DNA from: Streptococcus cristatus AS 1.3089
Lineage (GTDB): Bacteria; Bacillota; Bacilli; Lactobacillales; Streptococcaceae
Direction of reading: 5' to 3'
DNA length: 64,000 bases
Assembly (NCBI RefSeq): GCF_000385925.1
Contig: NC_021175.1
Location: 1,061,501 to 1,125,500, forward strand
Shown: positions 1 to 9,070 of the stretch, piece by piece
How the letters are laid out: every line of letters begins with the position of its first letter
Position numbering within the stretch: position 1 is the stretch's first letter
Notes under the pieces: model-generated
Databases searched by the model: none
Told to the model about the DNA's origin: nothing
What the model saw: only the letters and a program-made list of their open reading frames with translations
Made by a program: the position numbers and the translations under genes

Positions 1-284
1 TCGGCCCCAATGATAAAGGCTTGTGCCAGCCCATCTGGACTTGGCTGCTCTGCATAAGAAAGCTTGATACCAAACTCAGATCCATCTCCCAGCAGATCCT
101 CAAAACGAGGCAGATCCGTCGGAGTAGAGATAATCAAGATGTCCTTGATACCAGCCAGCATAAGAGTTGACAGCGGATAATAAATCATGGGTTTGTCATA
201 AACCGGCATGAGCTGTTTTGACGCAGCGCGGGTCAATGGGTACAAACGTGTACCAGAACCACCTGCAAGAATAATACCTTTCAT
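1..284 (-). CDS. rmlA: Glucose-1-phosphate thymidylyltransferase, N-terminal part
   Basis: The first 94 residues are present; the gene runs off the left edge. RmlA joins glucose 1-phosphate and dTTP to make dTDP-glucose, the first step of dTDP-rhamnose synthesis for cell-wall polysaccharide. The sugar-nucleotide transferase signature [11 protein letters not shown] lies at residues 8-18, followed by [17 protein letters not shown] and the substrate-loop motif [10 protein letters not shown] near residues 82-91. The ATG at 284 has an AGAGAGGAAACTC ribosome site just upstream. Identity is secure; the C-terminal two thirds are not visible. Confidence 0.95.
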   Translation of the reverse strand, partial: MKGIILAGGSGTRLYPLTRAASKQLMPVYDKPMIYYPLSTLMLAGIKDILIISTPTDLPRFEDLLGDGSEFGIKLSYAEQPSPDGLAQAFIIGA

Positions 285-298
285 ATGAGTTTCCTCTC

Positions 299-454
299 TT
301 AATGTATTCCCTTTATTTTACCATTTTTGAAAGCGGATGTCATCCTTTTCACTCTCTTTAAATAATAGTACATCCCCATGTAAAAAAACCAGCCAAGAAT
401 GCCTGCATAACCACAGGCTACGATCGTAACCAGTCCATAACTTCTCCCTATCCT
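299..454 (-). pseudogene. Remnant of a small membrane protein gene
   Basis: A 51-codon open frame has no ATG, GTG or TTG start near its beginning. It encodes a hydrophobic stretch (GLVTIVACGYAGILGWFFYMGMYYY in two pieces, one transmembrane helix), then a basic tail [19 protein letters not shown] and a stop. The membrane-helix plus basic-tail layout looks like a genuine protein end rather than noise, so I read it as the 3' end of a decayed gene. The rest of 285-595 shows no gene. No family is recognised. Confidence 0.3.
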
Positions 455-595
455 CTAAAATCAATCATACAAAATCGTCTTGGTTTCCCCGATACAATGA
501 AGTTACTCGGCAATCGACAAACCATAATATCTCATCCAATATTTCACTATTCCATTCAGTCAGATAAGATATTTTCTTCTATGTCATATATAATT

Positions 596-814
596 TTATC
601 TCGCATTTAAACTCCAAATCGAATAAATACGGCTTTCAATTTCACGAAATGATAAATCCATAAACTCTTCATTTGATTCTGCTATCAGTCCATGATAACC
701 CCAGACAGCTACCCATATTTGGATCTTATCGCAGATAGTTTTTCGGTACAAATAATATCGTATACTATCAAATTCTCCTTTAATAAATACATCATTTGGT
801 AAAAAATTCTTCAT
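596..814 (-). CDS. Small hypothetical protein, 72 residues
   Basis: The start is placed at the ATG at 814 (MKNFLPND...) because GGAGAGAG lies 6 bases upstream; the frame extends 23 codons further without a ribosome site. The product is mildly acidic and rich in aromatic residues (YYLYRK, IWVAVWGYHG) with no signal peptide or membrane helix. It may be a short soluble domain or a leftover of a larger gene. It sits alone between the rmlA side and the membrane-protein operon. No family recognised. Confidence 0.5.
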   Translation of the reverse strand: MKNFLPNDVFIKGEFDSIRYYLYRKTICDKIQIWVAVWGYHGLIAESNEEFMDLSFREIESRIYSIWSLNAR

Positions 815-922
815 CTTTATCTCTCTCCACATAGAACTAGTTACTTTAAGAAAAGCACAATCATGACACTTGCACAACCACAAGCTGTTATTTAAAGCAA
901 GCTCCCAAAAACTTATTCTAAC

Positions 923-1963
923 TTAGTAGTCTTTATTTTGGATAGAAAATTGAACGATCTGATGATTTTGAACAATAACTTCGTATTTACCAAATCCAGA
1001 ATGTTTACTATCATTTCCAACACTAATGGCCATAAGATAGCGTGCATTCGGTAGCTTAGTTAAATCTAGCTGTTCTTGTAAAATCTGCTTGATTTTATCA
1101 TCATTCTTCTGGTCTTGGCCAATACTAATGATAGATCCATCGTCCTGCTCCACGTTCAAAGTCACCTTCATTTCAATAGCAAGAGCCTCTTTTTCCAACA
1201 TGTCAGAAATAGGGATTGGATACAAGCCTTGCAAAGGCTGGCCCTCTGCCCGATTCTTTTTTATAAGAGCCTCGTATGTATCAATATTTGGCGCATCCTT
1301 GTCTATCATAAAATCAAGGGATTCTAGATATAGTTTCTTCTTATCCGCTCTTGCAAAACTATCTTTTACATTCTGTAAAGTTTCACTATAACCCGGACTC
1401 AGTTCAAGTCCCCTATAAGCGATACTAGGAAAAGCTTGATAAATCGCATATCCCTTTTCAAGCTGTAGGTCAATATCCGTTTTTCCATATTTCGTATCCC
1501 GAGAGGTATAATATTCAATTCGGTCACCAATCTTAACCGTTTGCCCCTCAATCTCCTCAGAATACTCAGCTCTGATTAAATAACCAGCGAAAGAGGTATA
1601 GTTTTTATCAGCATCTAAAACTCTGACCGTTCCTTCAAAACCACTCTGCTTATAAGAGCGCTGAACAGCCTGTACCATTTCATATTTCGGCACTCGTACA
1701 AAAATCCCCCACATATCTATCAAACTCAGAAACATAGAGACGAGTGATATGGAAATAATGATCACCACACTAGATAGGAAACAGCCCAAAATACCGAAAC
1801 CTATTTTCTTTTTTGGATTCTTTGCTAGTTCCTGATTTCCTCCATTATTCTGGACAACAAGAGGATCTTGAGAACGACTTTTGTGTCTAGTAAATAGAAT
1901 AAGTGAGATTGAGATTAAGATTGATATTACTAATAAAAGTAAAATGAGAAATATTAAAAACAT
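923..1963 (-). CDS. Two-helix membrane protein with large extracytoplasmic domain
   Basis: The 346-residue protein has a hydrophobic helix at residues 1-25, a short charged loop, a second helix near 53-84, and then a soluble domain of about 260 residues without further helices. The helix arrangement suggests that the C-terminal domain faces outward, but this is inference. Its start overlaps the end of the FAD oxidoreductase gene by 10 bases, so it is the last gene of the trmK operon and probably translationally coupled. No catalytic motif or family is recognised. Confidence 0.8.
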   Translation of the reverse strand: MFLIFLILLLLVISILISISLILFTRHKSRSQDPLVVQNNGGNQELAKNPKKKIGFGILGCFLSSVVIIISISLVSMFLSLIDMWGIFVRVPKYEMVQAVQRSYKQSGFEGTVRVLDADKNYTSFAGYLIRAEYSEEIEGQTVKIGDRIEYYTSRDTKYGKTDIDLQLEKGYAIYQAFPSIAYRGLELSPGYSETLQNVKDSFARADKKKLYLESLDFMIDKDAPNIDTYEALIKKNRAEGQPLQGLYPIPISDMLEKEALAIEMKVTLNVEQDDGSIISIGQDQKNDDKIKQILQEQLDLTKLPNARYLMAISVGNDSKHSGFGKYEVIVQNHQIVQFSIQNKDY

Positions 1964-3072
1964 TTGTTCTCCTTAAGTGCTCTCTTCTCCACATACCGCT
2001 TAATAGGATAGTCTGCTGGATCTAGCAGTCCTGCTTTTCCTAAAGCCATCTGAGCCAATTGGCGTCCGATAAGCGGACCAGTTGTCAGACCAGAAGAGCC
2101 TAGACCGCTTGCTGCGTAGACATGCGGTAAGTCTGGCACAGCTCCAAAGAAAGGAGAAAAGTCACTGGTATAAGCCCGCGTTCCCACGCGTTCGCCTAAA
2201 ATCTCTGCAGTAGCCAACCTCGGCAAATAAGTTTCCGCTTCTTGCTGCAACTGGTTCAGCACCGTCTTATCTACTGTCAAATCAAAGCCCAGATCATTTT
2301 CATGACTGGCACCGACACTGACCTTGCCTGCTAGAAAAGGAATAATATCCAGCTCTCCCTCAGGCATCACAACAGGGTAGTCATCCGTCTTTTCAGCCAG
2401 CTTAAAATCACGTAGCTGACCTTTTTGCGGCCGAACATCTGTTTCATAGCCCAGTGGCTGCAAGATTTCTCCCAGCCAAGCCCCCACAGCCAAGACAACA
2501 CAGTCAAAACTGCGACCGTCCACCAGAAGTTGTTCTCCCTCTACTGTCAAGCTTACCTGTTTCTCAACCAACTCTGCCTTACTGGCTTTCAGAAGCGTCT
2601 CTGTCAAGAGTGCTCCCTCCACCCGGGCTCCACCGGAAGCATAGAGAAGCCGCTCAAAGCCTTGCAAGTCTGGAAATTTCTTCTGGACTTCCTGACGGCT
2701 GAGAAAACTCAACTCCCCTATTAAGGGCGACTCTTCACGACGATTAGCAGCTAAATCATAAAGTTCCTGCAGCTTGCTCTCATCCCTTTTCAGCAGATAA
2801 ACACCAGTCTGTTGGTAAAAGTCTGTCTGGATTCCAGCCTCTTTCAGATCCGCAATCAAGTCTTGATAAAAATCAGCGCCCAGACGCGCCATCTTGTACC
2901 AAGCCTTGTTGCGACGCTTAGAAAACCAAGGACTGATAATACCAGCAGCTGCCTTGGTTGCCTGCCCCTTGCCGTCATCAAAGATAGTCACTTCCACATC
3001 TGGGGATTTGGACAGATAGTAAGCCGCTGTTGAGCCGACAATCCCAGCTCCAATTACTGCTACTTTTTTCAT
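1954..3072 (-). CDS. FAD-dependent amino-acid-oxidase-type oxidoreductase (DAO family)
   Basis: The N-terminus VAVIGAGIVGSTAAYYL is a Rossmann GxGxxG dinucleotide fold (residues 4-20), and the end has the DAO-family FAD contact region YAASGLGSSGLTTGP. Length (372 residues) fits the glycine/D-amino-acid oxidase superfamily. The true substrate cannot be read from sequence. The ATG at 3072 is preferred over a codon at 3087 because GAGAGGGAG lies directly upstream. It follows the Nif3-like gene after 11 bases, in a conserved streptococcal operon order. Confidence 0.85.
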   Translation of the reverse strand: MKKVAVIGAGIVGSTAAYYLSKSPDVEVTIFDDGKGQATKAAAGIISPWFSKRRNKAWYKMARLGADFYQDLIADLKEAGIQTDFYQQTGVYLLKRDESKLQELYDLAANRREESPLIGELSFLSRQEVQKKFPDLQGFERLLYASGGARVEGALLTETLLKASKAELVEKQVSLTVEGEQLLVDGRSFDCVVLAVGAWLGEILQPLGYETDVRPQKGQLRDFKLAEKTDDYPVVMPEGELDIIPFLAGKVSVGASHENDLGFDLTVDKTVLNQLQQEAETYLPRLATAEILGERVGTRAYTSDFSPFFGAVPDLPHVYAASGLGSSGLTTGPLIGRQLAQMALGKAGLLDPADYPIKRYVEKRALKENKCF

Positions 3073-3083
3073 GTCGCTCCCTC

Positions 3084-3881
3084 TCAAAGATGTCGGAAAG
3101 GATTGGTCGAAGCCTGACTAGCCAGAATCTCAATCTCCCAGCCTTCTTCTGCCTTCCAAGTATCAAGCTTTTCTTTTAATTTTTCCGTAAATAGAACCTC
3201 GATATGATGTCCAGGATCCAGTGCCAAAAGCCCTTCTGTCAGCATTTCCTGAGCTGTATGATAGTAAATATCACCAGTTATGTAAACCTGCGCTCCCTTG
3301 GCAATAGCCTCTGGATAAAAGGACTGCCCGCTGCCGCCACAAATAGCCACACGATCAATCATGCGTTCGAGATCTGCTTCTTCATAGGTAACCAGACGCA
3401 AACCATCTAGTCCAAAGGCTGCCTTGACCTTAGCTGCAAATTCTCCAAAGGTCTGAGGAGCAATCTTCCCCACGCGACCAATACCGTGTTCTGGGCTTGT
3501 CTGACTGAGAAAACTTGTCTCCTCAATTTCCAGAAGCTGGCAGAACCAGTCATTGAGCCCGTCCTCCACGACATCAATATTAGTATGGCTGACATAGACA
3601 GCAATATCATGCTTGATAAGGTCTAGAATTATCTGATTTCGCGCCTTATCTGCCACTAGGTCCTTGAGCGGGCGAAAAATAGGCGCATGTTTAACGATAA
3701 TCAGTCCTGCACCTAGCTCAATAGCCTCAGCCACTGTCTGCTCACGAATATCCAAGGCTACCAAAACCTTGTCTACTTCTTTGTCCAAAGTTCCAATTTG
3801 CAGGCCTGAAATGTCGCCCTCCATTGACAGTTCTTGCGGGCAGTATGCTTCATAACGGGCGATGATTTCACTTGCTAGCAT
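3084..3881 (-). CDS. Nif3-like dinuclear metal center protein
   Basis: The 265-residue protein has the Nif3/YqfO hallmarks: an N-terminal segment ending [18 protein letters not shown], the metal-site motifs [10 protein letters not shown] (His) and [11 protein letters not shown] (His, Asp), and the C-terminal [11 protein letters not shown]. These residues bind two metal ions in family structures. Family members are often named GTP cyclohydrolase I type 2, but the cellular role is not settled. Its start overlaps the trmK stop region by 14 bases. Confidence 0.9.
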   Translation of the reverse strand: MLASEIIARYEAYCPQELSMEGDISGLQIGTLDKEVDKVLVALDIREQTVAEAIELGAGLIIVKHAPIFRPLKDLVADKARNQIILDLIKHDIAVYVSHTNIDVVEDGLNDWFCQLLEIEETSFLSQTSPEHGIGRVGKIAPQTFGEFAAKVKAAFGLDGLRLVTYEEADLERMIDRVAICGGSGQSFYPEAIAKGAQVYITGDIYYHTAQEMLTEGLLALDPGHHIEVLFTEKLKEKLDTWKAEEGWEIEILASQASTNPFRHL

Positions 3882-4557
3882 GGAGTACCTCCTTGATACT
3901 TTCGATTTTTTGGGACATAGCAGAACGTTCTAGCTGATTCTTTTCTGGGATATGAGCTAAAGCTTCTTCGAATTTCTTCAGTTCTTTCTGCCATCTTAGT
4001 TTAAACACAGGCGATTGCTGCTTCATCAAAAAAGGTCCAAAGCGCTTTTCTTGCTCTGTCAAAGTTTGCTGGCCGGCTTCTGCCACTAGGATTTCGTAAA
4101 ACTTACCAGCCTCTTCTAAGATATCCTCAGCCAGCAAGCGAAAGCCATTAGATACCAGCCAGCTGCGGAGCTCATCCTCTCGGTTATTAGGCTGCAAAAT
4201 CAAGCGGGAAATAGACCCAAGCTTAGCTCTGCCATTTTCCAAAATCTCTGAAATCAAGCGACCACCCATGCCAGCAATAACGATGGTGTCAATCTGATCT
4301 TCCACTTCAACAGCCGCCAGACCATTGGCCAAGCGAACCTCAATCTGCTGCGTCAGCCCATGCTCAGCAACATTTTTCTGAGCAGACTGAAAAGGCCCCT
4401 CTACCACTTCTCCAGCCAGAGCCTTCTCAATCCGTCCTTCCTGAATCAGGTAAATAGGCAGATAGGCGTGATCGCTCCCAACATCCAGCAACTTTGCCCC
4501 ATCCGGCACAAAAGCAGCTACTCGCTCCAAGCGTTGGGAAATAGTCTTTTTTTGCAT
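3868..4557 (-). CDS. trmK: tRNA (adenine22-N1)-methyltransferase TrmK
   Basis: The SAM-binding motif I is [15 protein letters not shown] near residues 23-37, and a [17 protein letters not shown] block near 87-103 replaces the usual catalytic motif, as in the TrmK (YqfN/COG2384) family. The enzyme methylates N1 of A22 in tRNA. The C-terminal 70 residues form a charged helical domain. The gene heads the operon; ATG at 4557 follows AGAGTGAG. The next gene, of Nif3 type, is a usual neighbour in Firmicutes. Confidence 0.92.
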   Translation of the reverse strand: MQKKTISQRLERVAAFVPDGAKLLDVGSDHAYLPIYLIQEGRIEKALAGEVVEGPFQSAQKNVAEHGLTQQIEVRLANGLAAVEVEDQIDTIVIAGMGGRLISEILENGRAKLGSISRLILQPNNREDELRSWLVSNGFRLLAEDILEEAGKFYEILVAEAGQQTLTEQEKRFGPFLMKQQSPVFKLRWQKELKKFEEALAHIPEKNQLERSAMSQKIESIKEVLHASK

Positions 4558-4683
4558 TGCTCACTCTTTTCTAAACATTCTTCTATTTAGTATATCATTT
4601 CTGTATCATCAAGTGAAATTATTTTGTTTTAGTCACTTGTACCTTCTATATAAATTAAGCTTCCCCATCAAATCGTTTAACAA

Positions 4684-4898
4684 TTATAGAATAATGAGTT
4701 TTTTCTTAATAGCAAGAGGATTAAAGTAATCGCCTTCAACATTATAAGCAATATCCCACCTCTTATCGGCAGTGCATTTCCTCAAGGATAAATTTGAGTA
4801 AGAAACTTACTCATCTTCTGGAAACCACATTTTACCAGCTAGTTCCAAATAACCATAAGGAGCTTTTTTGTATAATCACCTTTTAAGTATAATTTCAT
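4684..4898 (-). pseudogene. Decayed fourth copy of the tandem immunity-like gene
   Basis: The ATG at 4898 overlaps the TGA of the gene upstream, exactly as the intact copies overlap one another. It reads MKLYLKGDYTKK, then needs one extra base in an A6 run (about 4865-4870) to continue as APYGYLELAGKMWF, matching YLELAKRMWF of the third copy. An in-frame TAA follows at 4807-4809. Beyond it VSYSN and, after a few residues, KRWD still match ISYSN and ERWD of the first copy. The frame ends at 4684. The C-terminal two thirds are missing. This is clearly an inactive paralogue. Confidence 0.75.
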
Positions 4899-5521
4899 TC
4901 GTCCTCGTCATCCAACTCCACTTCACCATGGATTTTGATGTATTCTTCATTCCTGCGGTCGTCTTCTTCCCAGATTGGGTCTCTCACATCGACCAAAAAG
5001 GGAATTTCTTCCAAACTCAGCTCATTAGCCTCTTCGTAACTCATCGAAAGGGTATCCTCATGCCGGTTTTTAAATTCCTCCACACTTAACCAGCTCTCTT
5101 TATCATCTTCGCTAATCTGACCATCAATGGCAGTCGCAATTTCAATCGCCATAATATAGAAGGCACGTTTATCAACAGTGAGAAGATCAAGGTGGGTAGA
5201 AGCTAAACGTAGACAGTCTCCTTTTTCTCGATAGTCTGTTGCTGGATTATCTTCAAAATCTAATTCAAGATTTTCATATACATGACTTCCAAATTCGTTG
5301 GTAATCCCTTCTTTCAACCGAACATTATTCCATCTACTATCATGCATCCACTTATTTAATTTTAAGTGAATAGTTGGGTCTGTTTTAAATGGGCGAGTAT
5401 TTCCAAAATAAGAAAAATCTACTGGCTTACCATCTTTAGATTCAAACCACATTCTCTTCGCTAGTTCTAAGTAATCAAACGGAATTTCTTTGGTGTAATC
5501 ACCTTTAATATAAATTCTCAC
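4895..5521 (-). CDS. Probable immunity protein, tandem paralogue 3
   Basis: This soluble acidic protein of 208 residues starts at a GTG that overlaps the TGA of paralogue 2. The N-terminal half (MRIYIKGDYTKEIPF, RMWFESKDGKPVDFSY) diverges from its neighbours, while residues about 115-165 carry the shared block with DKRA, IDGQISEDDKESW and SVEEFK. The tail is very acidic (ELDDEDE). Location directly downstream of an LXG toxin and in its operon is the reason for calling it immunity; no known family was recognised. Confidence 0.65.
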   Translation of the reverse strand: MRIYIKGDYTKEIPFDYLELAKRMWFESKDGKPVDFSYFGNTRPFKTDPTIHLKLNKWMHDSRWNNVRLKEGITNEFGSHVYENLELDFEDNPATDYREKGDCLRLASTHLDLLTVDKRAFYIMAIEIATAIDGQISEDDKESWLSVEEFKNRHEDTLSMSYEEANELSLEEIPFLVDVRDPIWEEDDRRNEEYIKIHGEVELDDEDE

Positions 5522-6135
5522 TCATCTTCCTCATCGTCATCCAGCTCTACCTCTCCATGAATTCGGATATACTCCTCGCGCTTCCTATCCAATTCTTTCC
5601 AGAGTGGCTCATCAATGGCTTTCATAGCCTTTATCTCTTCTAAACTAATATCAACCGCTTCATCGTAGGTCAAATTCAACAGGTCTGCATGTTTCGTTTT
5701 AAATTCTTCAATACTCAGCCATGTTTCTTTGTCGTCTTCGCTGATTTGACCATCAATAGCAGATGCTACCTCAACCGCCATGATATAGAGAGCTCGCTTA
5801 TCAACCGTTAGAATATCCTTATGAGTCGTGATGATTCGAAGATAGTCTCCTTTTTCTCGTCCATCACTTTCATAAGAATCTTCAAAATTTAAATTTAAAT
5901 TTTCACGCTTAAAAGTCGCCCAAGAGTCTTTTCCTATTCTAAAATCAGCCATTCCCCAACGCTCATCATTTGAAGAAAATTTATCTAGAGTTAAACTCAA
6001 ATAAAAATTTTCATCAAGTGCATAAGAAAAACCAACTTCCACACCTTTGCGTTCTTTGAACCACATTTTCCAAGGATATTCCATACAGACTTGGTAAATA
6101 CTAGTTTCGTAGTTACCTTTAAGATATAGTTTCAC
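5518..6135 (-). CDS. Probable immunity protein, tandem paralogue 2
   Basis: The 205-residue protein starts with GTG, which shares four bases (GTGA) with the stop of paralogue 1. It has the same design as its neighbours: an N-terminal MKLYLKGNYET strand region, a WKMWFKERKG motif, a near-identical block DKRALYIMAVEVASAIDGQI, and an acidic end. The central part (residues about 45-95) differs strongly from the other two copies. Tandem duplication followed by divergence is the simplest reading. Function inferred from toxin linkage only. Confidence 0.65.
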   Translation of the reverse strand: MKLYLKGNYETSIYQVCMEYPWKMWFKERKGVEVGFSYALDENFYLSLTLDKFSSNDERWGMADFRIGKDSWATFKRENLNLNFEDSYESDGREKGDYLRIITTHKDILTVDKRALYIMAVEVASAIDGQISEDDKETWLSIEEFKTKHADLLNLTYDEAVDISLEEIKAMKAIDEPLWKELDRKREEYIRIHGEVELDDDEEDE

Positions 6136-6761
6136 TCATCTTCCTCATCGTCGTAAACTCGTTCGCCATGGATTTTGATGTATTCTTCACGAAGGCGTTC
6201 TTCCTCTTCCCATAGAGGGTCTCTTACTGGTATCATTGTCTTTAATTCTTCCAAACTAATTTCAACCGCTTCATCATAAGTCAGTGAAAGAACATCCTTA
6301 TGATATTCCTTAAATTCTTCTACACTTAGCCAACTTTGCTTATCGTCTTCGCTAATCTGACCATCGATGGCAGATGCTACTTCAATAGCCATAACGTATA
6401 AAGCGCGCTTGTCAACCGTCAAAATATCTACATGAGTTGAGGCAATTCGAAGAAACTCCCCCTTTTCGCGGTCGTCGGAAATAAAGGCATTTTCAAATTC
6501 AAGTTCAATATCTTCATATTGCAAGGACAACCAAGGATTGCTCGGAATTATAAAAGGAGCCTTATCCCATCTTTCGTCAACTGAAGCCCATTTGCGCAAC
6601 TCTGCTCCGAAATAAAAATCATCTTGCAGCATCTCATCATCACCAACGTTGGAGTAACTTATTTTCTTACCATTCCGTTCCTTAAACCACATCTTCCAAA
6701 CTAGTTCTCTAGTAGTAAATGTTATTTTTTTAGCATAATCACCTTTGATATATAGTCGCAT
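6132..6761 (-). CDS. Probable immunity protein, tandem paralogue 1 (toxin-proximal)
   Basis: The start is the ATG at 6761 (MRLYIKGDYAKK), with AGGTGG five bases upstream; this matches the starts of the paralogues better than the GTG at 6770. The protein has 209 residues. Motifs WKMWFKERNGKKISYSN and DKRALYVMAIEVASAIDGQI are shared with the other copies. It begins about 10 bases after the toxin stop codon, the usual place for a cognate immunity gene, so of the three it is the best candidate for neutralising this toxin. Confidence 0.7.
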   Translation of the reverse strand: MRLYIKGDYAKKITFTTRELVWKMWFKERNGKKISYSNVGDDEMLQDDFYFGAELRKWASVDERWDKAPFIIPSNPWLSLQYEDIELEFENAFISDDREKGEFLRIASTHVDILTVDKRALYVMAIEVASAIDGQISEDDKQSWLSVEEFKEYHKDVLSLTYDEAVEISLEELKTMIPVRDPLWEEEERLREEYIKIHGERVYDDEEDE

Positions 6762-6770
6762 ATTGTCCAC

Positions 6771-8402
6771 CTAGTTCCCGTAATAAATTCGATAACCCTT
6801 AAAAATCCTATTAATTATCTCTTCCTTTGTACTTGTATCAAGTTTCCTTAGTTGTCGATTCGTATTTACCCAATCCTCTATAGATTTTCTTCCGGAAATT
6901 GTGTTTACTTCTATATATTCATCAAGCGAATACCCCGACTTTCCACTTCCAGATTGAACCTGGAACACTCCATCACCATTAGTACCACTAGTTGGCTCCC
7001 AATCCACACGAAGCTTCACTTTTCGATTTCCTACTCGGGCTTCAATTAGTTTACCACCCTTACCAGAAATGGTCTTACTCGTCGGTTTATTGGCCTGCCA
7101 GCTGTTATAGTTACTAGCTGCACTGAGGGTAACTCCTAAATTCGCTGTATCAATTTCATAAAGAGTTCTAGCAACTGACAAAGTCCCATCTACAACTAGG
7201 CCTTCTGCAGTAATATACCCTGCTTCTACAGCTGCTGCTGCTACTAGCGCCGAGCCACCTCCAGTTAGTGGAGCCCACTCCAAAGCAAAAGCTGCTCCTA
7301 GAGAAGTACCAGCATAAATACCAAGACCAGCTAAAATTTCTACTACTCCCTTAGCCAAGTCAACAGAATTAGCTTCAAAATTTTCTTGAATAAGTTCTTG
7401 GTATTTTTCATTGACCATTCTCGTATAAGCACTATCATACTTTCCATTTTTTAGTACAGAAAAGTTATCATCTTTTTGATAATGACGATCCTTATAAGCT
7501 CTAAAATCAAAAATATCAATTATATTGCCTTCATTGTCAATCTTTAGAGTATGATTATAATCATCAACAATCTTATCCCATTCTGAACTCGGTTTCCCCT
7601 TTAACTTTTCCTTGAGTTGACTACGATAATAGGCATCCCCTTCATCCGATAACATCATATTCCGAGAAGCTGCTCGAAGCAGTCTTTCTTTAGGCTCTAG
7701 ATATTTTTTCTTCGAAATAGTCTGAATCTTCTGAGCCTTCATCTTAGCAAACCAACTCATATCTATTCCATCAGTAGAGTAATTACCCTCACTGTCTACC
7801 AATACCTGACTAAGCTGCGTCGCTCCTTGGATAGCCAAGCCCAAAACCTGCAGACTATCTGTGAAATACTGAGACACCTGAGCCACAAACCATTCCAGCT
7901 TGTCAATTTTTTCCTGAATTTCCCGAATACCGATATTTAGCTGGTTTTCCAGCACTGTCAGAGCATTCGTCTTGGACAGATTGTCAGCTAATTTCCCTGC
8001 AACGCCATCGCTAATCCGGCGAAGTATAGATTGATACTCTGCCAGCTGAGCTTGGGTTTTCTCCAACATCTCCTGTTTTGCTTCCAGCTGTTCTTTCAGC
8101 AAGTCAAGATCCAGTATTCCATACTCAGATACGGTGGAGTCAGCATATTTATAAGAATTCAGCTCCTCCTGAATATCATCAATAGCAGCTTGTAGCTTTT
8201 TGATAGCAGGAATTATAATTTCTGTAAATAAGCCCTTTCCCGCTGTATAAGCCGCTCCCTGCAGCTCACCCGACTCCAAAGAGGCAATCAAGTGATCGCA
8301 GCCACTAGATAGACGATCGGTCACCTGATTAGCTACCTGCAGGTTGCTAGTCATCGCTTGGATAAGCTGTGCTGAATCTGTTGCACTATATTTCACTCCC
8401 AT
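6771..8402 (-). CDS. LXG-domain type VII secreted toxin
   Basis: The 543-residue protein has an N-terminal LXG-type helical domain (residues 1 to about 205; heptad-like segments around DLDLLKEQLEAKQEMLEKTQ). A linker follows, then a Gly/Ala-rich hydrophobic stretch at about 345-407, then a C-terminal module of about 97 residues from 447 on (ISGKGGKLIEARVGNRKV, GRKSIEDWVNTNRQ, IFKGYRIYYGN). LXG proteins are exported by the Esx-type T7SSb and kill competitors with their C-terminal domain. That domain was not recognised here. ATG at 8402 overlaps the partner gene by 10 bases; AAAGGAATAG precedes it. Confidence 0.85.
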   Translation of the reverse strand: MGVKYSATDSAQLIQAMTSNLQVANQVTDRLSSGCDHLIASLESGELQGAAYTAGKGLFTEIIIPAIKKLQAAIDDIQEELNSYKYADSTVSEYGILDLDLLKEQLEAKQEMLEKTQAQLAEYQSILRRISDGVAGKLADNLSKTNALTVLENQLNIGIREIQEKIDKLEWFVAQVSQYFTDSLQVLGLAIQGATQLSQVLVDSEGNYSTDGIDMSWFAKMKAQKIQTISKKKYLEPKERLLRAASRNMMLSDEGDAYYRSQLKEKLKGKPSSEWDKIVDDYNHTLKIDNEGNIIDIFDFRAYKDRHYQKDDNFSVLKNGKYDSAYTRMVNEKYQELIQENFEANSVDLAKGVVEILAGLGIYAGTSLGAAFALEWAPLTGGGSALVAAAAVEAGYITAEGLVVDGTLSVARTLYEIDTANLGVTLSAASNYNSWQANKPTSKTISGKGGKLIEARVGNRKVKLRVDWEPTSGTNGDGVFQVQSGSGKSGYSLDEYIEVNTISGRKSIEDWVNTNRQLRKLDTSTKEEIINRIFKGYRIYYGN

Positions 8403-8752
8403 GGCAGACTATTCCTTTCTTTGGTCAGTTTTTCTCGCTCTTCTTCAAGAGTCTTTCTTGTTTGACGACCGAGTTTTTCTAGTTCATCCATCTGAATATC
8501 CACATAGTTCTTAACCTGTTGGTTAAGATGCTGAGTCTCTGCTAAATCATGACTGAGGGCAGCAGTATTTTGCGGATACTCATAAAGTAGATTTTCCATT
8601 CGATTCGTCAAATATTGGAAATCCGTCGCAAAATTTACCAGAGAATCTTCGTATTGATGTTTGAGAGCCATAAATTCATCTTCTTTTTCGTCAACTTTGA
8701 GAATTTTTTCGTAAAGTGCTTGGCGTTCTTTTTCGCTTTTATCTACCTTCAT
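8393..8752 (-). CDS. LXG partner protein, Lap2-like (DUF5082 type)
   Basis: The 119-residue protein is almost wholly helical and charged (MKVDKSEKERQALYEKIL, then two long amphipathic helices). In T7SSb operons a DUF5082-type protein in this position binds the LXG domain and is needed for toxin export. It starts 1 base after the upstream gene and its last codons overlap the toxin ATG, so the three are translationally coupled. Family assignment rests on size, helicity and position rather than on a unique motif. Confidence 0.7.
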   Translation of the reverse strand: MKVDKSEKERQALYEKILKVDEKEDEFMALKHQYEDSLVNFATDFQYLTNRMENLLYEYPQNTAALSHDLAETQHLNQQVKNYVDIQMDELEKLGRQTRKTLEEEREKLTKERNSLPWE

Positions 8753-8753
8753 T

Positions 8754-9026
8754 TTAACTCTCCCAGCGCTTAGCCTGCTCTATATCGCGTTTCTCAATTT
8801 TTGCAGCAATTTCTGGAAATTTATTGGCCTGAGTTAGGACAGCCGAACTGAAGTCACTGATAGCCTGCAGCATTTGATTGCAGGCTTGACAGCCAGCTTC
8901 CATTCCAGCAATCCCTGTTGTGTAGAAAAATTTGACTTGTTGATTTTGTGCATTGCTAGTATCAACTCCAACTAGCTCGCTAATAGCAGATCCAGCTGAA
9001 ATAGTGCTTGATTTAATTTGTCCCAT
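8754..9026 (-). CDS. LXG partner protein, Lap1-like (TIGR04197/DUF3130 type)
   Basis: The 90-residue small helical protein has the WXG100-like size of type VII export partners. It begins MGQIKSSTISAGSAISEL, has a central FFYTTGIAGMEAG segment and ends in a charged helix. Homologues at the head of LXG operons pair with the LXG domain and guide it to the secretion channel. It is the first gene of the operon: GGAGA lies 8 bases before the ATG and a TATAAT box lies about 45 bases upstream. No T7SS core gene is present in the window. Confidence 0.75.
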   Translation of the reverse strand: MGQIKSSTISAGSAISELVGVDTSNAQNQQVKFFYTTGIAGMEAGCQACNQMLQAISDFSSAVLTQANKFPEIAAKIEKRDIEQAKRWES

Positions 9027-9070
9027 CCTTGCTTCTCCTTTTGTTTATGGAATTATCAACATACCTTTTC

